Below are positions 25,165 to 33,560 of a stretch of DNA of 64,000 nt, piece after piece; position 1 is the first letter of the stretch; each line of letters opens with the position of its first letter. The notes below the pieces were generated by a model, which saw only the letters and a program-made list of their open reading frames with translations, was not told the DNA's origin and searched no databases. The DNA is taken from the NCBI RefSeq assembly GCF_026341515.1, contig NZ_JAPEOK010000001.1:5642001-5706000 (forward strand), given 5' to 3'. Position numbers and translations under genes: made by a program. The DNA is from Streptomyces sp. NBC_00878 (GTDB lineage: Bacteria; Actinomycetota; Actinomycetes; Streptomycetales; Streptomycetaceae).

Positions 25165-26406
25165 TTGATCAGGCGGCTTTGGGTCGTGGTCGGCCCCAGC
25201 GTTGCTGGCGTTCGCTGCGGACCTTGGCGCGTTCGCGGCGCTGGGCGGCCAGGACGTCGGGGTGACGGGCGTTGGCGTTGCGCCAGCGCAGGTAGTCCTG
25301 AAGCTTCCAGGACAGGACGGTGTGGTTGGGGTGGTTGGAGTTGCCCATGACGAAGTTGCGCAGGGGCCCGAACTGAGCCTCGATCGGGTTGGCCCACGAC
25401 GCGCTCGTCGGCGTCAGGCACAACTCGACCTTGTTCTTCCTGGCCCAGGTCCGGATGGCCGGGGTCTTGTTCGCCGACAAATTGTCCATGATCACGTAGA
25501 CGGGGGCGCCGTCGGGGCGGGCGGCCCGGATCGACTTCAGCGCCGAGAGGCTGTGGTCACCGCCTTTGCGGCGGCGGGTCACGCCCCACAACTGGTCATC
25601 GCCGAGGGAATAGCAGCCGTGGAAGTACCGGATACCGTGAGTGCGGTGATAGGTGGCCGGCAGCCGGTCCGGTTTCTTCTCCCCGGCCCAGCCGGAGCCG
25701 TGGCAGGGCCGGATCGACAGCGGACCGAACTGGTCGAACGCGAAGCACCGGTCCAGGAAACGGCTGGTCACGTGCTCGATGCGGTCGAGTTTGGCGTCCT
25801 TGTCGGGATCCCTGGACTCCTTCCAGGTGCGGGTCCGCTGAAACGAGATCCCGTGCTCGCGCAGGATCTGCCGCAGTCGTTCCCGGCCGACCTTCACCGT
25901 CCGGACCCGGTTGCGGGCCAGGTACTCGGTGAGCTTGCGAAGGCTCCAGTGCGTGAACGGGCGTCCCAGCGTGACTGGGCGGGTCCTGGCCGTCGCGATG
26001 ATGAACTCGCGTTCGTCATCGCTGATCAGGCGGGGACGGCCTCCCGCCCACCGAGGGTCCAGCGCGGCCAGGCCCTTCTCGTTGAACGCATGGATCACGT
26101 CCCGGACGGTGTCCTCGTGCGCGGCGGCCAGCCGTGCGATCGCCGCCACGGGAGTGCCCGACGCCGACGCCATGATGATCAGTGCCCGACGGACCCGTAC
26201 GGACTCATGGCGGCCCCGCCGGACGATCTGCTGCAGTCTCTGGCCCTCTTGATCAGTCAACCGCCGTGCTCTGACCGGCTCTGCCATGCATGACCTCACT
26301 CCCCACGACAACCACGTCGCTATCGAGAGTGAGACTGACAGACCCAGGCACCCCGGACATCGACCGGCGTATCACCAGACCCGGCGAACGTTCGTGGCCA
26401 ACGCAC
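25137..26406 (-). mobile_element. IS630-family insertion sequence
   Basis: A complete ~1270-bp element. Its ends are perfect inverted repeats (28 bp from GTGCGTTGGCCACG inward; 31 bp if the flanking CTAG palindromes are counted), at 25137-25164 and 26379-26406. Each end is flanked by TA (25135-25136 and 26407-26408), the target duplication expected of IS630/Tc1-type elements. The single transposase gene fills most of it. Ends and gene are intact, so the insertion looks recent. Confidence 0.9.
25169..26287 (-). CDS. IS630-family transposase
   Basis: The ATG at 26287 (MAEPVRARRLT) gives 372 residues; an in-frame ATG at 26311 is an alternative. The N-terminal half has a helix-turn-helix of the HTH_29/winged type (PVAAIARLAAAHEDTVRDVI, then RPRLISDDEREFI). 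The C-terminal half is a DDE RNase-H-fold domain: CFAFDQFGPLSIRP (first Asp), VYVIMDNLSANKTP (second Asp) and SASWANPIEAQFGPLR (Glu), the D-D-E triad of IS630 transposases. Length and motifs are those of a full-size enzyme that moves the surrounding element by cut-and-paste into TA sites. Confidence 0.92.
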   Translation of the reverse strand: MAEPVRARRLTDQEGQRLQQIVRRGRHESVRVRRALIIMASASGTPVAAIARLAAAHEDTVRDVIHAFNEKGLAALDPRWAGGRPRLISDDEREFIIATARTRPVTLGRPFTHWSLRKLTEYLARNRVRTVKVGRERLRQILREHGISFQRTRTWKESRDPDKDAKLDRIEHVTSRFLDRCFAFDQFGPLSIRPCHGSGWAGEKKPDRLPATYHRTHGIRYFHGCYSLGDDQLWGVTRRRKGGDHSLSALKSIRAARPDGAPVYVIMDNLSANKTPAIRTWARKNKVELCLTPTSASWANPIEAQFGPLRNFVMGNSNHPNHTVLSWKLQDYLRWRNANARHPDVLAAQRRERAKVRSERQQRWGRPRPKAA

Positions 26407-26409
26407 TAG
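26379..26409 (-). repeat. IS630 right terminal inverted repeat
   Basis: A perfect inverted copy of the left end; divergence begins immediately inside (GTTT on the left against GTCT on the right). Confidence 0.9.
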
Positions 26410-26717
26410 AGTAGCTGCGGTTGCCACGCTGACCTGCGGCGGAGCGGTGTTGGCGCACGATGGACGGTCTCCTGGTTCCCCGGTGTTCCCCATACGATTT
26501 GGCACATGTCTGGTACAAGAGTCCATGGCGTTCGCCCCGGCCCTCGTTGCGAGCTGATCACCTGCCTGAACCGGCTGGCCATGAAGCTTGCGATGCCGCT
26601 TCCTGATAGCTGGGTCCCACGCCCACCCGCAAGGAGGCGACCTCTGCATGTTCGGGTGACATGAGCACTGGCCAGTGGCAACATCTTAAGTGTGCCGGTG
26701 CCAACCTGGGAGACTGA
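26410..26717. other. Non-coding gap between the IS and the STAND gene
   Basis: This 308-bp stretch has no credible gene. It contains, near 26475, a TTCCCCGGTGTTCCCC motif related to copies at ~23691 and ~29765, and must hold the promoter for the HEPN/STAND gene. GGGAGA lies 5 nt before the GTG at 26718. Confidence 0.5.
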
Positions 26718-27170
26718 GTGATTCCGCATACTCGCATGACGCGTTCCCGGCTTTATGTTCTGGTGGACTCAGTTGAATCCGATATGCGGAATTTTCTAGT
26801 CCGCTATGTCCTTGATCATATGGACGAAGAGTCTGCGCTGGGTCCCAATTATGCGAAGGCTGACTTGCGTCGTGAAGCTGATGGGCTGGGCGAGTCTGTG
26901 AGCGCAGTTCAATATCTGGACATGCGTGAAGCTTATGATGTACTGAACAGGCACCGAGAGGTTCTTCCAGCGGATCTTGGTCGAGAACTGCGAGAAAATA
27001 CACCATCCATGGATTCGCTCGTTCCCATCAGGAACCGAGTAATGCATGGCCGGCCCCTGCAGGCTGGTGATCCTGAGACCGCAGTGAGTGTTTGCAGAAA
27101 CTTTCAGACACGATACTGGAACACACTCAAAGGTATCGTGGATCACCTAGACGCAGATCCAACCTGGTAG
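26718..27170 (+). CDS. Swt1-type HEPN domain protein (front part of an interrupted STAND gene)
   Basis: The GTG at 26718 follows GGGAGA by 5 nt; the next in-frame ATG is 26736. The 150-residue product is a helical HEPN domain like that of Swt1-type proteins: RLYVLVDSVESDMRNFLVRY at the start and SLVPIRNRVMHGRPL near residue 105. RNRVMH is an intact R-x4-H motif, the active site of HEPN ribonucleases. It ends at a TAG that lies in frame with the downstream NB-ARC gene, and the intervening codons (FENQGRRSDRILHNLPLSEYDETG) read as a normal inter-domain linker. I infer one ancestral HEPN-NB-ARC protein split by a nonsense codon. Base composition is far less GC-rich than the surroundings. Confidence 0.75.
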   Translation: MIPHTRMTRSRLYVLVDSVESDMRNFLVRYVLDHMDEESALGPNYAKADLRREADGLGESVSAVQYLDMREAYDVLNRHREVLPADLGRELRENTPSMDSLVPIRNRVMHGRPLQAGDPETAVSVCRNFQTRYWNTLKGIVDHLDADPTW

Positions 27171-27248
27171 CCAGCCTTTGAGAATCAAGGGCGACGTTCA
27201 GATAGGATTCTTCACAACCTACCGCTTTCTGAGTATGACGAGACTGGA

Positions 27249-29423
27249 TTGATCGGTCGGGCCGAAGATTGCAAGAAGATCGTTTCTCACCTCATCAAGC
27301 GGAGGGAATCGATGCTGACGATCACCGGTGAGGGGGGTATCGGAAAGACAGCTACTGCCCTGGAAGTTGCTTACTCACTTGTCGACGACGTCGATTCGCC
27401 CTATGAATGCATACTTTGGGTATCACTCAAGACGGAACGGCTCACTGCTTCTGGTGTAGTTGGAATTGTAAACTCCATTAGGGATCTGACGGGCGCAGCG
27501 AGGAAGCTAGGGCAGGCATTCGATACAGATTTTCGGGGAGGGGTCAACGAGCTGGCAGAGGCTCTAGAAGGAATTGACACTCTTCTAATTATTGACAATC
27601 TGGAGACGGTTGACGGCGAAGAGGTCATAGCACTCTATGAGCGACTTCCGGATAGTGTTAATTACCTATTCACGAGCCGGGTTGGAGTAGGGCAATTCGA
27701 GCGTCGCATCCCTCTTGGCCCCTTGAAAGAGAAGGACGCGTCGAGTCTATTCCGTCAATTCGCACGCTCTAGGGATGTCTCTCGACTGGTGCGTCTCGTC
27801 CCTGATACCGTCAAGGAAGTGGTCAAGAGGCTTAGATTCAGCCCGTTGGCTATTAGGTGGTATGTCCTCTCTGTAGAAGCCGGAGAGCAACCAAACCTTG
27901 CGCTGGAGAACCAAGAAGATCTCTTGGATTTCTGCGTGAGGTCAGTATACGAGGGTATGACGCCGAGCACGCAAGGTGTTCTCTTAACGCTTTTTGCGCT
28001 CGAAAGGGACGTTACGTTCGATGAATTGGCCATCCTTACGGATGTCTCAATTGATTCGTTGCGTCGCTCGATCCATGAACTTCTAAACGGTTCTATGGTC
28101 CGGCTCGACAACGATCCAGATGGATCACTTGTTTCGAGGGTAAGCCTCACGGAAGCAGCGAAGTCCTACTTGAGGCGGGTTAATACACCGAATCCAGTTG
28201 CAGTCAACGCCATTCTTGAAAAAGAGCAAGAATTCAGGCGTTCGGCCGAGCATCGACGGAATGATGAAAAGGCGCGAAAGCTCGCGCCTAATGTGGTGCG
28301 TACGCGCACAAGCAATGATGAGCCGGTTGCGCACCTGCTTAGGAAAGCACTATCAGAGTCGAAGGACGGTGTCTTCGGGCAGAGCCTTAGCCTGGTTGAG
28401 AGGGCGCGATCTATGAGCCCTGACTTTTGGGAAGTGGATCGAGTTCAAGGCTTCATCCTTTCGGCTCAGGGTAACGTTGATACGGCTACCTCTGCCTACC
28501 TCGCAGCACTTCGAAAAGCCAGGGCGAGCGACGACAGCCTCGCTGAGGCCGTTGTGTCGTATTTCTTTGCTGGCCATCTCGCGAGGAAAGCTCGCGAAGT
28601 TCACAAAGCTGCGGAATATGCTCGGATCGCTCACGGGTACTTCAATAGTCCGGAGACTGCCCAAACGCTCGGTTCGTATCTGACCTGGATGCTAGAGTTC
28701 AGCGAGGGACAGCATTTTCTCGAATGGGCCCTGGAGCGAGCTGAAGGTAGAATTAAGCTCATCACCCTGACGGCTTTGGTCGACTCGTGGCGCCGCTGGT
28801 CTGAATATCTGCTCGATCACGAGCATCGAGCATTGGAAGCTGCCGACAAGGCTCAAGCTGGGTTTTCTATCGGCGATCAAGAGATCCGAGGCGGGATTTC
28901 TGATCTACGCCTTTTTGATGCCGTATTGGAAAGCTTTTCCCACTATATTCGATGTGTTACTTCGCCTGGTGTCGATGGCGCTGCGAGAGACCAGCAGACT
29001 GTGCGCATGATAAAGCGTGTCAGCACGCAACTGTTTGCTTTCGAGGTCTGCCGGGCGTGGCGTCATTTCCCGGGTCACGTAGTCAAACTGAGGCGCACAT
29101 CCAGCAATCCTGAGATTCAGGATTTGTGTGATCGAATCTTGGAATATGCTCGACCTGCAACAGAGTCAGAAGCGGCTACTCATGAGTCGCAGCGGGACGA
29201 GATAGCTGAAGGGGTGGTGAAGACGTGGCGTGAGACCTACGGGTTCATCGCTCATCCGCGGTTTCCTGAAAATGTATTTTTTCATGGATCATCTGTGGAG
29301 AATCGCCAGGAGGAAGGTTCAGACGACTTGACTGGTCAGATCGTTCGATTCATTCCAAAAATCGAATCCGATGGACGCGTTCGGTCCAATTGGGTGCAAA
29401 TTGTTCGAGGTGATCCAGAGTGA
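27249..29423 (+). CDS. NB-ARC/STAND NTPase with TPR repeats and C-terminal cold-shock-like domain
   Basis: The start is uncertain: a TTG at 27249 is the first candidate after the TAG, and the frame is continuous with the HEPN gene. An NB-ARC NTPase follows, with Walker A ITGEGGIGKTATALEV and Walker B TLLIIDNLET, then FTSRVGVGQFERR (sensor-like Arg) and LRFSPLAIRWYV (GxP-like). A winged-helix-like part comes next, then TPR-like helical pairs (about residues 350-600 of this reading). The C-terminus (TYGFIAHPRFPENVFFHGSS, ending SNWVQIV) matches a cold-shock/OB RNA-binding fold. STAND proteins oligomerise when their sensor part meets an invader signal. HEPN ribonuclease plus RNA-binding OB fold points to an RNA-directed defence protein (inference). 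Codon use is of lower GC than neighbours, suggesting transfer. Confidence 0.8.
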   Translation: MIGRAEDCKKIVSHLIKRRESMLTITGEGGIGKTATALEVAYSLVDDVDSPYECILWVSLKTERLTASGVVGIVNSIRDLTGAARKLGQAFDTDFRGGVNELAEALEGIDTLLIIDNLETVDGEEVIALYERLPDSVNYLFTSRVGVGQFERRIPLGPLKEKDASSLFRQFARSRDVSRLVRLVPDTVKEVVKRLRFSPLAIRWYVLSVEAGEQPNLALENQEDLLDFCVRSVYEGMTPSTQGVLLTLFALERDVTFDELAILTDVSIDSLRRSIHELLNGSMVRLDNDPDGSLVSRVSLTEAAKSYLRRVNTPNPVAVNAILEKEQEFRRSAEHRRNDEKARKLAPNVVRTRTSNDEPVAHLLRKALSESKDGVFGQSLSLVERARSMSPDFWEVDRVQGFILSAQGNVDTATSAYLAALRKARASDDSLAEAVVSYFFAGHLARKAREVHKAAEYARIAHGYFNSPETAQTLGSYLTWMLEFSEGQHFLEWALERAEGRIKLITLTALVDSWRRWSEYLLDHEHRALEAADKAQAGFSIGDQEIRGGISDLRLFDAVLESFSHYIRCVTSPGVDGAARDQQTVRMIKRVSTQLFAFEVCRAWRHFPGHVVKLRRTSSNPEIQDLCDRILEYARPATESEAATHESQRDEIAEGVVKTWRETYGFIAHPRFPENVFFHGSSVENRQEEGSDDLTGQIVRFIPKIESDGRVRSNWVQIVRGDPE

Positions 29424-30136
29424 CGGGCTGACGCAACGTAAGTTGCGAGGTCGGTGCAACAGCTTTGGGCCGGAGCCGTTTTGGCGCGAGTGATCACCGC
29501 TCCGCAGCTTCCGATGCGTCGGGCAGTCTCTGTGGGCCTGCCCGGTAAAGTCACGACGTGCGCCTTCTCTGGCATCAGGTGGCTCGCGCCGCGGTACGGG
29601 CGTCGGCGTGCCGGAGCGGGGCGGAGACAGGAGCGCCGGCCTCAGCTGGGGACCGGGTCGTGCGCGGGGAGCGGAGCGAGCCGCCTTGGCGATCGTTTAC
29701 GGCGCGGTCGGGCGCTGAGCTGGGCGAACGCCCGTGACGAGGTCTCATCGGCCTTGGCCCCCTGCTTCCCCGGTGGTTCCCCGCTATATCTGGTGCGGTT
29801 TGGTGCAGTGGCCGCATCCTCGCTTGGCGTCGTTATGCCGCCGAAGGTCTGAACCTCAGCCAACGACAGTCAGCCACGGCGGTGGGTATGCCGACCGATC
29901 AGGCGCGCGTATGTCTCGCTGCACCCCCACCGGCTTCAGCCACGCTTCCGGGTTGGTCTTCGGCCAGACCGCGGTGGCGCACGGCGCAGCCTTCCGTCGT
30001 CAGCACTGGCCGAGGAGCGGACCGGGGCACAACATACCATGGGCCGCGTGCACTTGGTATCAACATTTGCGATATACGCCATTGCAGGCACCCCTTCCCC
30101 TTACGATACCAATTACTCAAAAGGGGAGGGTGGCGG
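29424..30136. other. Non-coding stretch with a repeat copy upstream of the DUF6414-like gene
   Basis: About 710 bp without a convincing gene. It contains direct repeat copy A (29563-29688), a TTCCCCGGTGGTTCCCCGC motif at ~29765, and near the downstream gene the pair TTGGTATC (30054-30061) and GATACCAA (30105-30112). The latter flank an AT-richer patch that may be the promoter or operator. Confidence 0.5.
29563..29688 (+). repeat. Direct repeat copy A
   Basis: Runs from CCTTCTCTGGCATCAGGTGG through GGAGCGGGGCGGAGACAGGA to GCGGAGCGAGCCGCCTTG. Copy B at 31215-31347 shares these blocks exactly with a diverged middle, so the DUF6414-like gene lies between two copies in the same orientation. Confidence 0.8.
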
Positions 30137-31123
30137 ATGATACTTCGCGAGTTCCTGTATGTCGACACTGACAAAGTAAGGGCAATGCTGGCCCAGCTGG
30201 ACGGAGGAGTCGCAGAAGAATCTCGGGAGACGGAGCGCAAAGAGAAGAGGACAACTGTCGGTCCGCGAGTCGCTGGGCAATATTTTCAGGGCGCCGGAAG
30301 TGAAACGTACACGAATAAGTCTCTGGGTGACGCATTGTTTCCGATGCTCGAACAGTCCCTGGAGTCAGAGCTTCTGCTTCGCGACATATCGCAAGAGGTT
30401 TGTGACCCCAATCAATGGACCTCTGGTGAACTGAAAAGAAATCTGCCCCCGGGATCTCTGGTTAGAGTTACCGCCATGGGCTCCTTGTTTGATACTCGCT
30501 ATGCGGCTTCGGCATTCTCGGCCTTTGGGTCAGTGATGGTCGGACTGAATGACATGGGTCATCTTCCGGTGGTTAAGAAAGCGAATTCGGGAAAAAGCAA
30601 GCAGGGGCAACAGCAAGGGCGTCCATCAAAAACGAAACCTGCGACAGGGCCAGTCGAACTGGAAGATTCTATCCCTGACTTTCCCGACATTGGAGGTGCT
30701 GACGGGAATACCCTAAGGGCATTCGTGCGTATCTCCAAGGGTGTGTTTGCGCCTGGCCTTCATGTAAACCTTACTCCAACGAAAGGCGTCCTCGTCAACT
30801 CGCGCCTTCAGGAAGGGCGTCAGTATTTGGACAGTGAGGCGGATATTCTGTTCGCTCGATACGGGACGGAGCCGCAGGAATGGACTATCGTCGGCAGTGT
30901 CGGTAGTTACGGCACAGAGGAAATATCTTTGCCTGACGTGGATTTCTACAATCCAGACGGAAGCGTGAATAGAGCAGAGTTCGCGGAGAGTATGAACGCT
31001 CAGATGCGAAACCTGGGTCGTTTGGGATTCATTGACCTTCCACAGTACCCAGGCTTCTCGCTTATCCCGTTTGCTGTGTACCGGTCCATCCCCCGGAGCG
31101 GTGCAGCGGTGCTTACTGAGTGA
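30137..31123 (+). CDS. DUF6414-like protein
   Basis: The ATG at 30137 has GGGGAGGG 6 nt upstream; the product has 328 residues. It begins MILREFLYVDTDKVRAMLAQ, the N-terminal signature I associate with the DUF6414 family. A variable linker with a Lys/Gln/Ser-rich stretch (KKANSGKSKQGQQQG) lies in the middle, and the C-terminal half is beta-rich (GNTLRAFVRISKGVFAPG; LFARYGTEPQEWTIVGSVGS). No membrane helix or signal peptide is seen. Function is unknown. Its low GC matches the STAND gene, and the two may have arrived together. It sits between direct repeat copies A and B. Confidence 0.6.
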   Translation: MILREFLYVDTDKVRAMLAQLDGGVAEESRETERKEKRTTVGPRVAGQYFQGAGSETYTNKSLGDALFPMLEQSLESELLLRDISQEVCDPNQWTSGELKRNLPPGSLVRVTAMGSLFDTRYAASAFSAFGSVMVGLNDMGHLPVVKKANSGKSKQGQQQGRPSKTKPATGPVELEDSIPDFPDIGGADGNTLRAFVRISKGVFAPGLHVNLTPTKGVLVNSRLQEGRQYLDSEADILFARYGTEPQEWTIVGSVGSYGTEEISLPDVDFYNPDGSVNRAEFAESMNAQMRNLGRLGFIDLPQYPGFSLIPFAVYRSIPRSGAAVLTE

Positions 31124-31214
31124 CGCGAACACCTCGGTGCCACCGGACGAGGTGCTGCGCTCTGTGTCCCTGCACAGTGTCAATAGAGGTGGAGCGCTCA
31201 GCCGTGACGTACCC

Positions 31215-31347
31215 CCTTCTCTGGCATCAGGTGGCTGATTGCTGTGAGCGCGGCACGGGCGCTGGCCGGGCTGGAGCGGGGCGGAGACAGGAGCGCAGGC
31301 CCGGCCGGGGGCCGTGCCGCGCGCGTTGAGCGGAGCGAGCCGCCTTG
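31215..31347 (+). repeat. Direct repeat copy B
   Basis: Second copy of the ~130-bp repeat described at 29563. The shared blocks are the CCTTCTCTGGCATCAGGTGG start, GGAGCGGGGCGGAGACAGGA in the middle and CGGAGCGAGCCGCCTTG at the end. Confidence 0.8.
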
Positions 31348-31369
31348 AACACGTAGAGAAAGTTGTTAC

Positions 31370-31483
31370 TCAGTGGACGTGCGGCACTTCGGCATGTGGA
31401 TCTTCGTAGTGATGGGAGACCCAGGCGTCAACGATGATCGGCAGTTTTAGACTCCGGATGATCTGGTCCTCCCTGACACTCAC
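31370..31483 (-). CDS. Possible 37-residue small protein coupled to the upstream gene
   Basis: A short clean frame starts at a GTG (31483) that overlaps the stop of the upstream gene as GTGA, the coupling pattern used elsewhere in this genome. It encodes SVREDQIIRSLKLPIIVDAW then a His/Glu/Pro-rich end with HHYEDPHAEVPHVH. I know no family. The overlap is the main support; chance is possible at this length. Confidence 0.35.
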   Translation of the reverse strand: MSVREDQIIRSLKLPIIVDAWVSHHYEDPHAEVPHVH

Positions 31484-31869
31484 GGGGCACGGAGCCCGTG
31501 GCGCTGCGTGTAGACCCACAGGAGCCTTCGCGTGAGGTCAGCGGCATCCCGGAGGTAGATGAAGGCGCCGAACGACGGGGTCTCCACGGTCGGGCGGTTC
31601 TTCAAATCGAGGAGCCGGTACCCCTTGCGGAACAACTCCCGCACGTCCTCGTCCTCGTCTGCCCCCAGATCCTCACCAAGCAGAAGGTTGAGGTGCCCGA
31701 TGATCTCCGGCAAGGACACGTCCATGTCCTTGCGGGTCGAGGTGGCCATCTGCAGGGAGAGGACTGCCTTGGTGGTTTCGGAGATTGTCTCGACGTCGAC
31801 CGGGAGAACTTCGGCTTCAGCGCCGTCGGTTGCTCTCGATTCCTTGTCACTACTTGCCACAGTGATCAC
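31480..31869 (-). CDS. Hypothetical protein in the XRE/DUF6879 operon
   Basis: The GTG at 31869 has AAGGGG 8 nt upstream; the product has 129 residues. The N-terminal ~30 residues are polar, then comes a helical domain (ETTKAVLSLQMATSTRKDMD, then LPEIIGHLNLLLGEDLG), and the C-terminus contains GAFIYLRDAADLTRRLLWVY. It is soluble and acidic in the first half. Its position 97 bp downstream of the XRE regulator suggests the same leftward transcript. No function can be assigned. Confidence 0.6.
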   Translation of the reverse strand: MITVASSDKESRATDGAEAEVLPVDVETISETTKAVLSLQMATSTRKDMDVSLPEIIGHLNLLLGEDLGADEDEDVRELFRKGYRLLDLKNRPTVETPSFGAFIYLRDAADLTRRLLWVYTQRHGLRAP

Positions 31870-31966
31870 CGTTTCGCCCCTTCAGTGCGCGTGTTCCAGC
31901 CGTGCCAGTAACGCTAGGAAGACCGACAGGAGAGGCTCTACGAGTGTGCCGGAACTTGCCCGGCGT

Positions 31967-32812
31967 TCACCCCAGGGATCCGATGGCTGCCGTGATGATC
32001 TCGCGTGCCGCCGGGCCGTAGACGGCAAGTTCGGCCAGATCCGTGAACGTCTGGGCATACATGGCAAGTTCGTGCTTCTGCGTGACGGCGAGGTGGGCCG
32101 AGACAAGTTCGACGTGGACCGTGTGGTCGTCGTACAGGAAGAAGCCCTCGACAGGCCAGAGGCTTGAACGGTCGGCGTTTTCAGGAATGATGCCGAGGCT
32201 CACCGAGGGAAGCGCCATAACGCTGAGCAGATAGCCGAGTTGGCCGGCCATCACGTCCGTTCCGCCTATGCGCTTTCGGAGTGCTCCCTCTTCCAGGAGG
32301 ATCGCGAACGTGTGGTTGCCGTACACGATCTGCTGCTTCTCGACCCGTACCTTGACTGCCGCCGGCACGTCATCAATGAGGCCGCGACGGTCGCGAATAG
32401 AGGTGAGTAGTGCGGTGATGTACGAGGCCGTCTGCACGGGGCCGGGAATGAGCCACGGCGAGTAGATGCGGAAGCGCTGGGTGCGTTCCCAGAGAGGGAC
32501 GACGGACTCCTGGGCCTGCTTCAGGCCGGTGCGCTCCATCCGGCGCCACTCGACATACATGCCCTCGATGCCGCGGGCCGTCGAGATGAGATCCTCGGCC
32601 GTGCTCTCCGCGCCGCAAGCGGTAGCCCACGCGCGAAGGTCGCGCTCCGAGGGCGGACGCGTGCCGCTCTCGAAGCGCGAACACTTCGACTCGTGCCAGC
32701 CGAGACTGGTAGCCAACGCTCGCTTGGTGAGCCCGGCTTCGAGCCGGATTTCGCTCAGGCGTTTACCCAGAGCCCTGCGGGCTTCCTGAACGCTCGAAGA
32801 TGGCGATGTCAT
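31967..32812 (-). CDS. XRE-family regulator with DUF5753 domain
   Basis: The ATG at 32812 gives 281 residues. Residues ~10-70 are a Cro/CI-type helix-turn-helix (LGKRLSEIRLEAGLTKRALA, then ESKCSRFESGTRPPSERDL). The rest (YSPWLIPGPVQTASYITALL, then VEKQQIVYGNHTFAILLEEG) is the DUF5753 effector domain found behind this HTH in hundreds of streptomycete regulators of the WhiJ/AbaA-like type. These act with small DUF397 or DUF6879 partners, and a DUF6879 gene lies immediately upstream in the same operon. It probably regulates this or a nearby operon. Confidence 0.9.
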   Translation of the reverse strand: MTSPSSSVQEARRALGKRLSEIRLEAGLTKRALATSLGWHESKCSRFESGTRPPSERDLRAWATACGAESTAEDLISTARGIEGMYVEWRRMERTGLKQAQESVVPLWERTQRFRIYSPWLIPGPVQTASYITALLTSIRDRRGLIDDVPAAVKVRVEKQQIVYGNHTFAILLEEGALRKRIGGTDVMAGQLGYLLSVMALPSVSLGIIPENADRSSLWPVEGFFLYDDHTVHVELVSAHLAVTQKHELAMYAQTFTDLAELAVYGPAAREIITAAIGSLG

Positions 32813-32839
32813 GTCGCTGTGATGGTGTCGTTCGAGGTG

Positions 32840-33349
32840 TCAGGCCGGCTGGAACTGTGCGTGCGGTGTCGCCCGCGCCCATACGGCTTCGAACGCCGAC
32901 TCGCAGAGCTTTGCGACCTCCGCGTCTTCCGTGAGTTCCATCTCCATGTTCTCGCCGTCGCCATCGAAGTGGTTGATGAGGACGATGCTGGAGTCGAAGA
33001 GCCAGAAGTCGTTGCCCGGAAGCGCGATGTCCGTGGCGTTGCGCCGGGAGAGCCAGCGCACGTCTTCGCCGGCAGCTATGTTCAGCCCGTCTGTCACGTC
33101 GTACTCGAAGTGGATGTACTCGCTGACGGGAGTCGAGACGACGCGGGCCCGGCGGACATCGACGCCTCGCGAGGTCGCCTCCGTGACGATGGTGTGCCAG
33201 TTGCCCCAGCGCTCGGCCGGGTCGAGGGTCATACCGGCCTTCCAGTCGATGAAGGCCGGGTCCGACTTCATGTAGGCGTCGCGCATCTCCAGATGGATGG
33301 CCGTCCGCTGGCAGTCGCGGAACAACTCCTCAAACGTCGGGGTCCTCAT
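32840..33349 (-). CDS. DUF6879 family protein
   Basis: A 169-residue protein, ATG at 33349, which overlaps the upstream small gene by 20 nt. It begins TPTFEELFRDCQRTAIHLEM and contains the family features YMKSDPAFIDWKAG, then VDVRRARVVSTPVSEYIHFE and PGNDFWLFDSSIVLINHFDG. DUF6879 proteins are the usual partners of XRE-DUF5753 regulators in streptomycetes; their biochemical role is not established. The regulator starts 27 nt downstream. Confidence 0.85.
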   Translation of the reverse strand: MRTPTFEELFRDCQRTAIHLEMRDAYMKSDPAFIDWKAGMTLDPAERWGNWHTIVTEATSRGVDVRRARVVSTPVSEYIHFEYDVTDGLNIAAGEDVRWLSRRNATDIALPGNDFWLFDSSIVLINHFDGDGENMEMELTEDAEVAKLCESAFEAVWARATPHAQFQPA

Positions 33350-33560
33350 CAGCCTTCTTCACCTCCAGGAAGAACTGCACCATGCGCCGAGGGATCTCGA
33401 CCACCGACTCGTGGCCGGGGATGTCCATCTGCCCGAGACGCTCGATGTCCTCCACCTTCCACCCCTGCACGAGGTAGCTGTCCTTCTCCTCGTCCAGGTA
33501 GATGGTGGGGGAACCGCCACTGGGACTCTCCGGGTCCTTGCCGAGCTTACGCAGGGCCAT
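33330..33560 (-). CDS. Small hypothetical protein, first gene of the XRE/DUF6879 operon
   Basis: The ATG at 33560 has GAGGAGGAC 5 nt upstream; the product has 76 residues. It starts MALRKLGKDPESPSGG and contains SPTIYLDEEKDSYLVQGWKV and PRRMVQFFLEVKKADEDPDV. Small acidic proteins of this type often precede DUF6879/XRE genes in streptomycetes. The end overlaps the DUF6879 start by 20 nt. Confidence 0.75.
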   Translation of the reverse strand: MALRKLGKDPESPSGGSPTIYLDEEKDSYLVQGWKVEDIERLGQMDIPGHESVVEIPRRMVQFFLEVKKADEDPDV

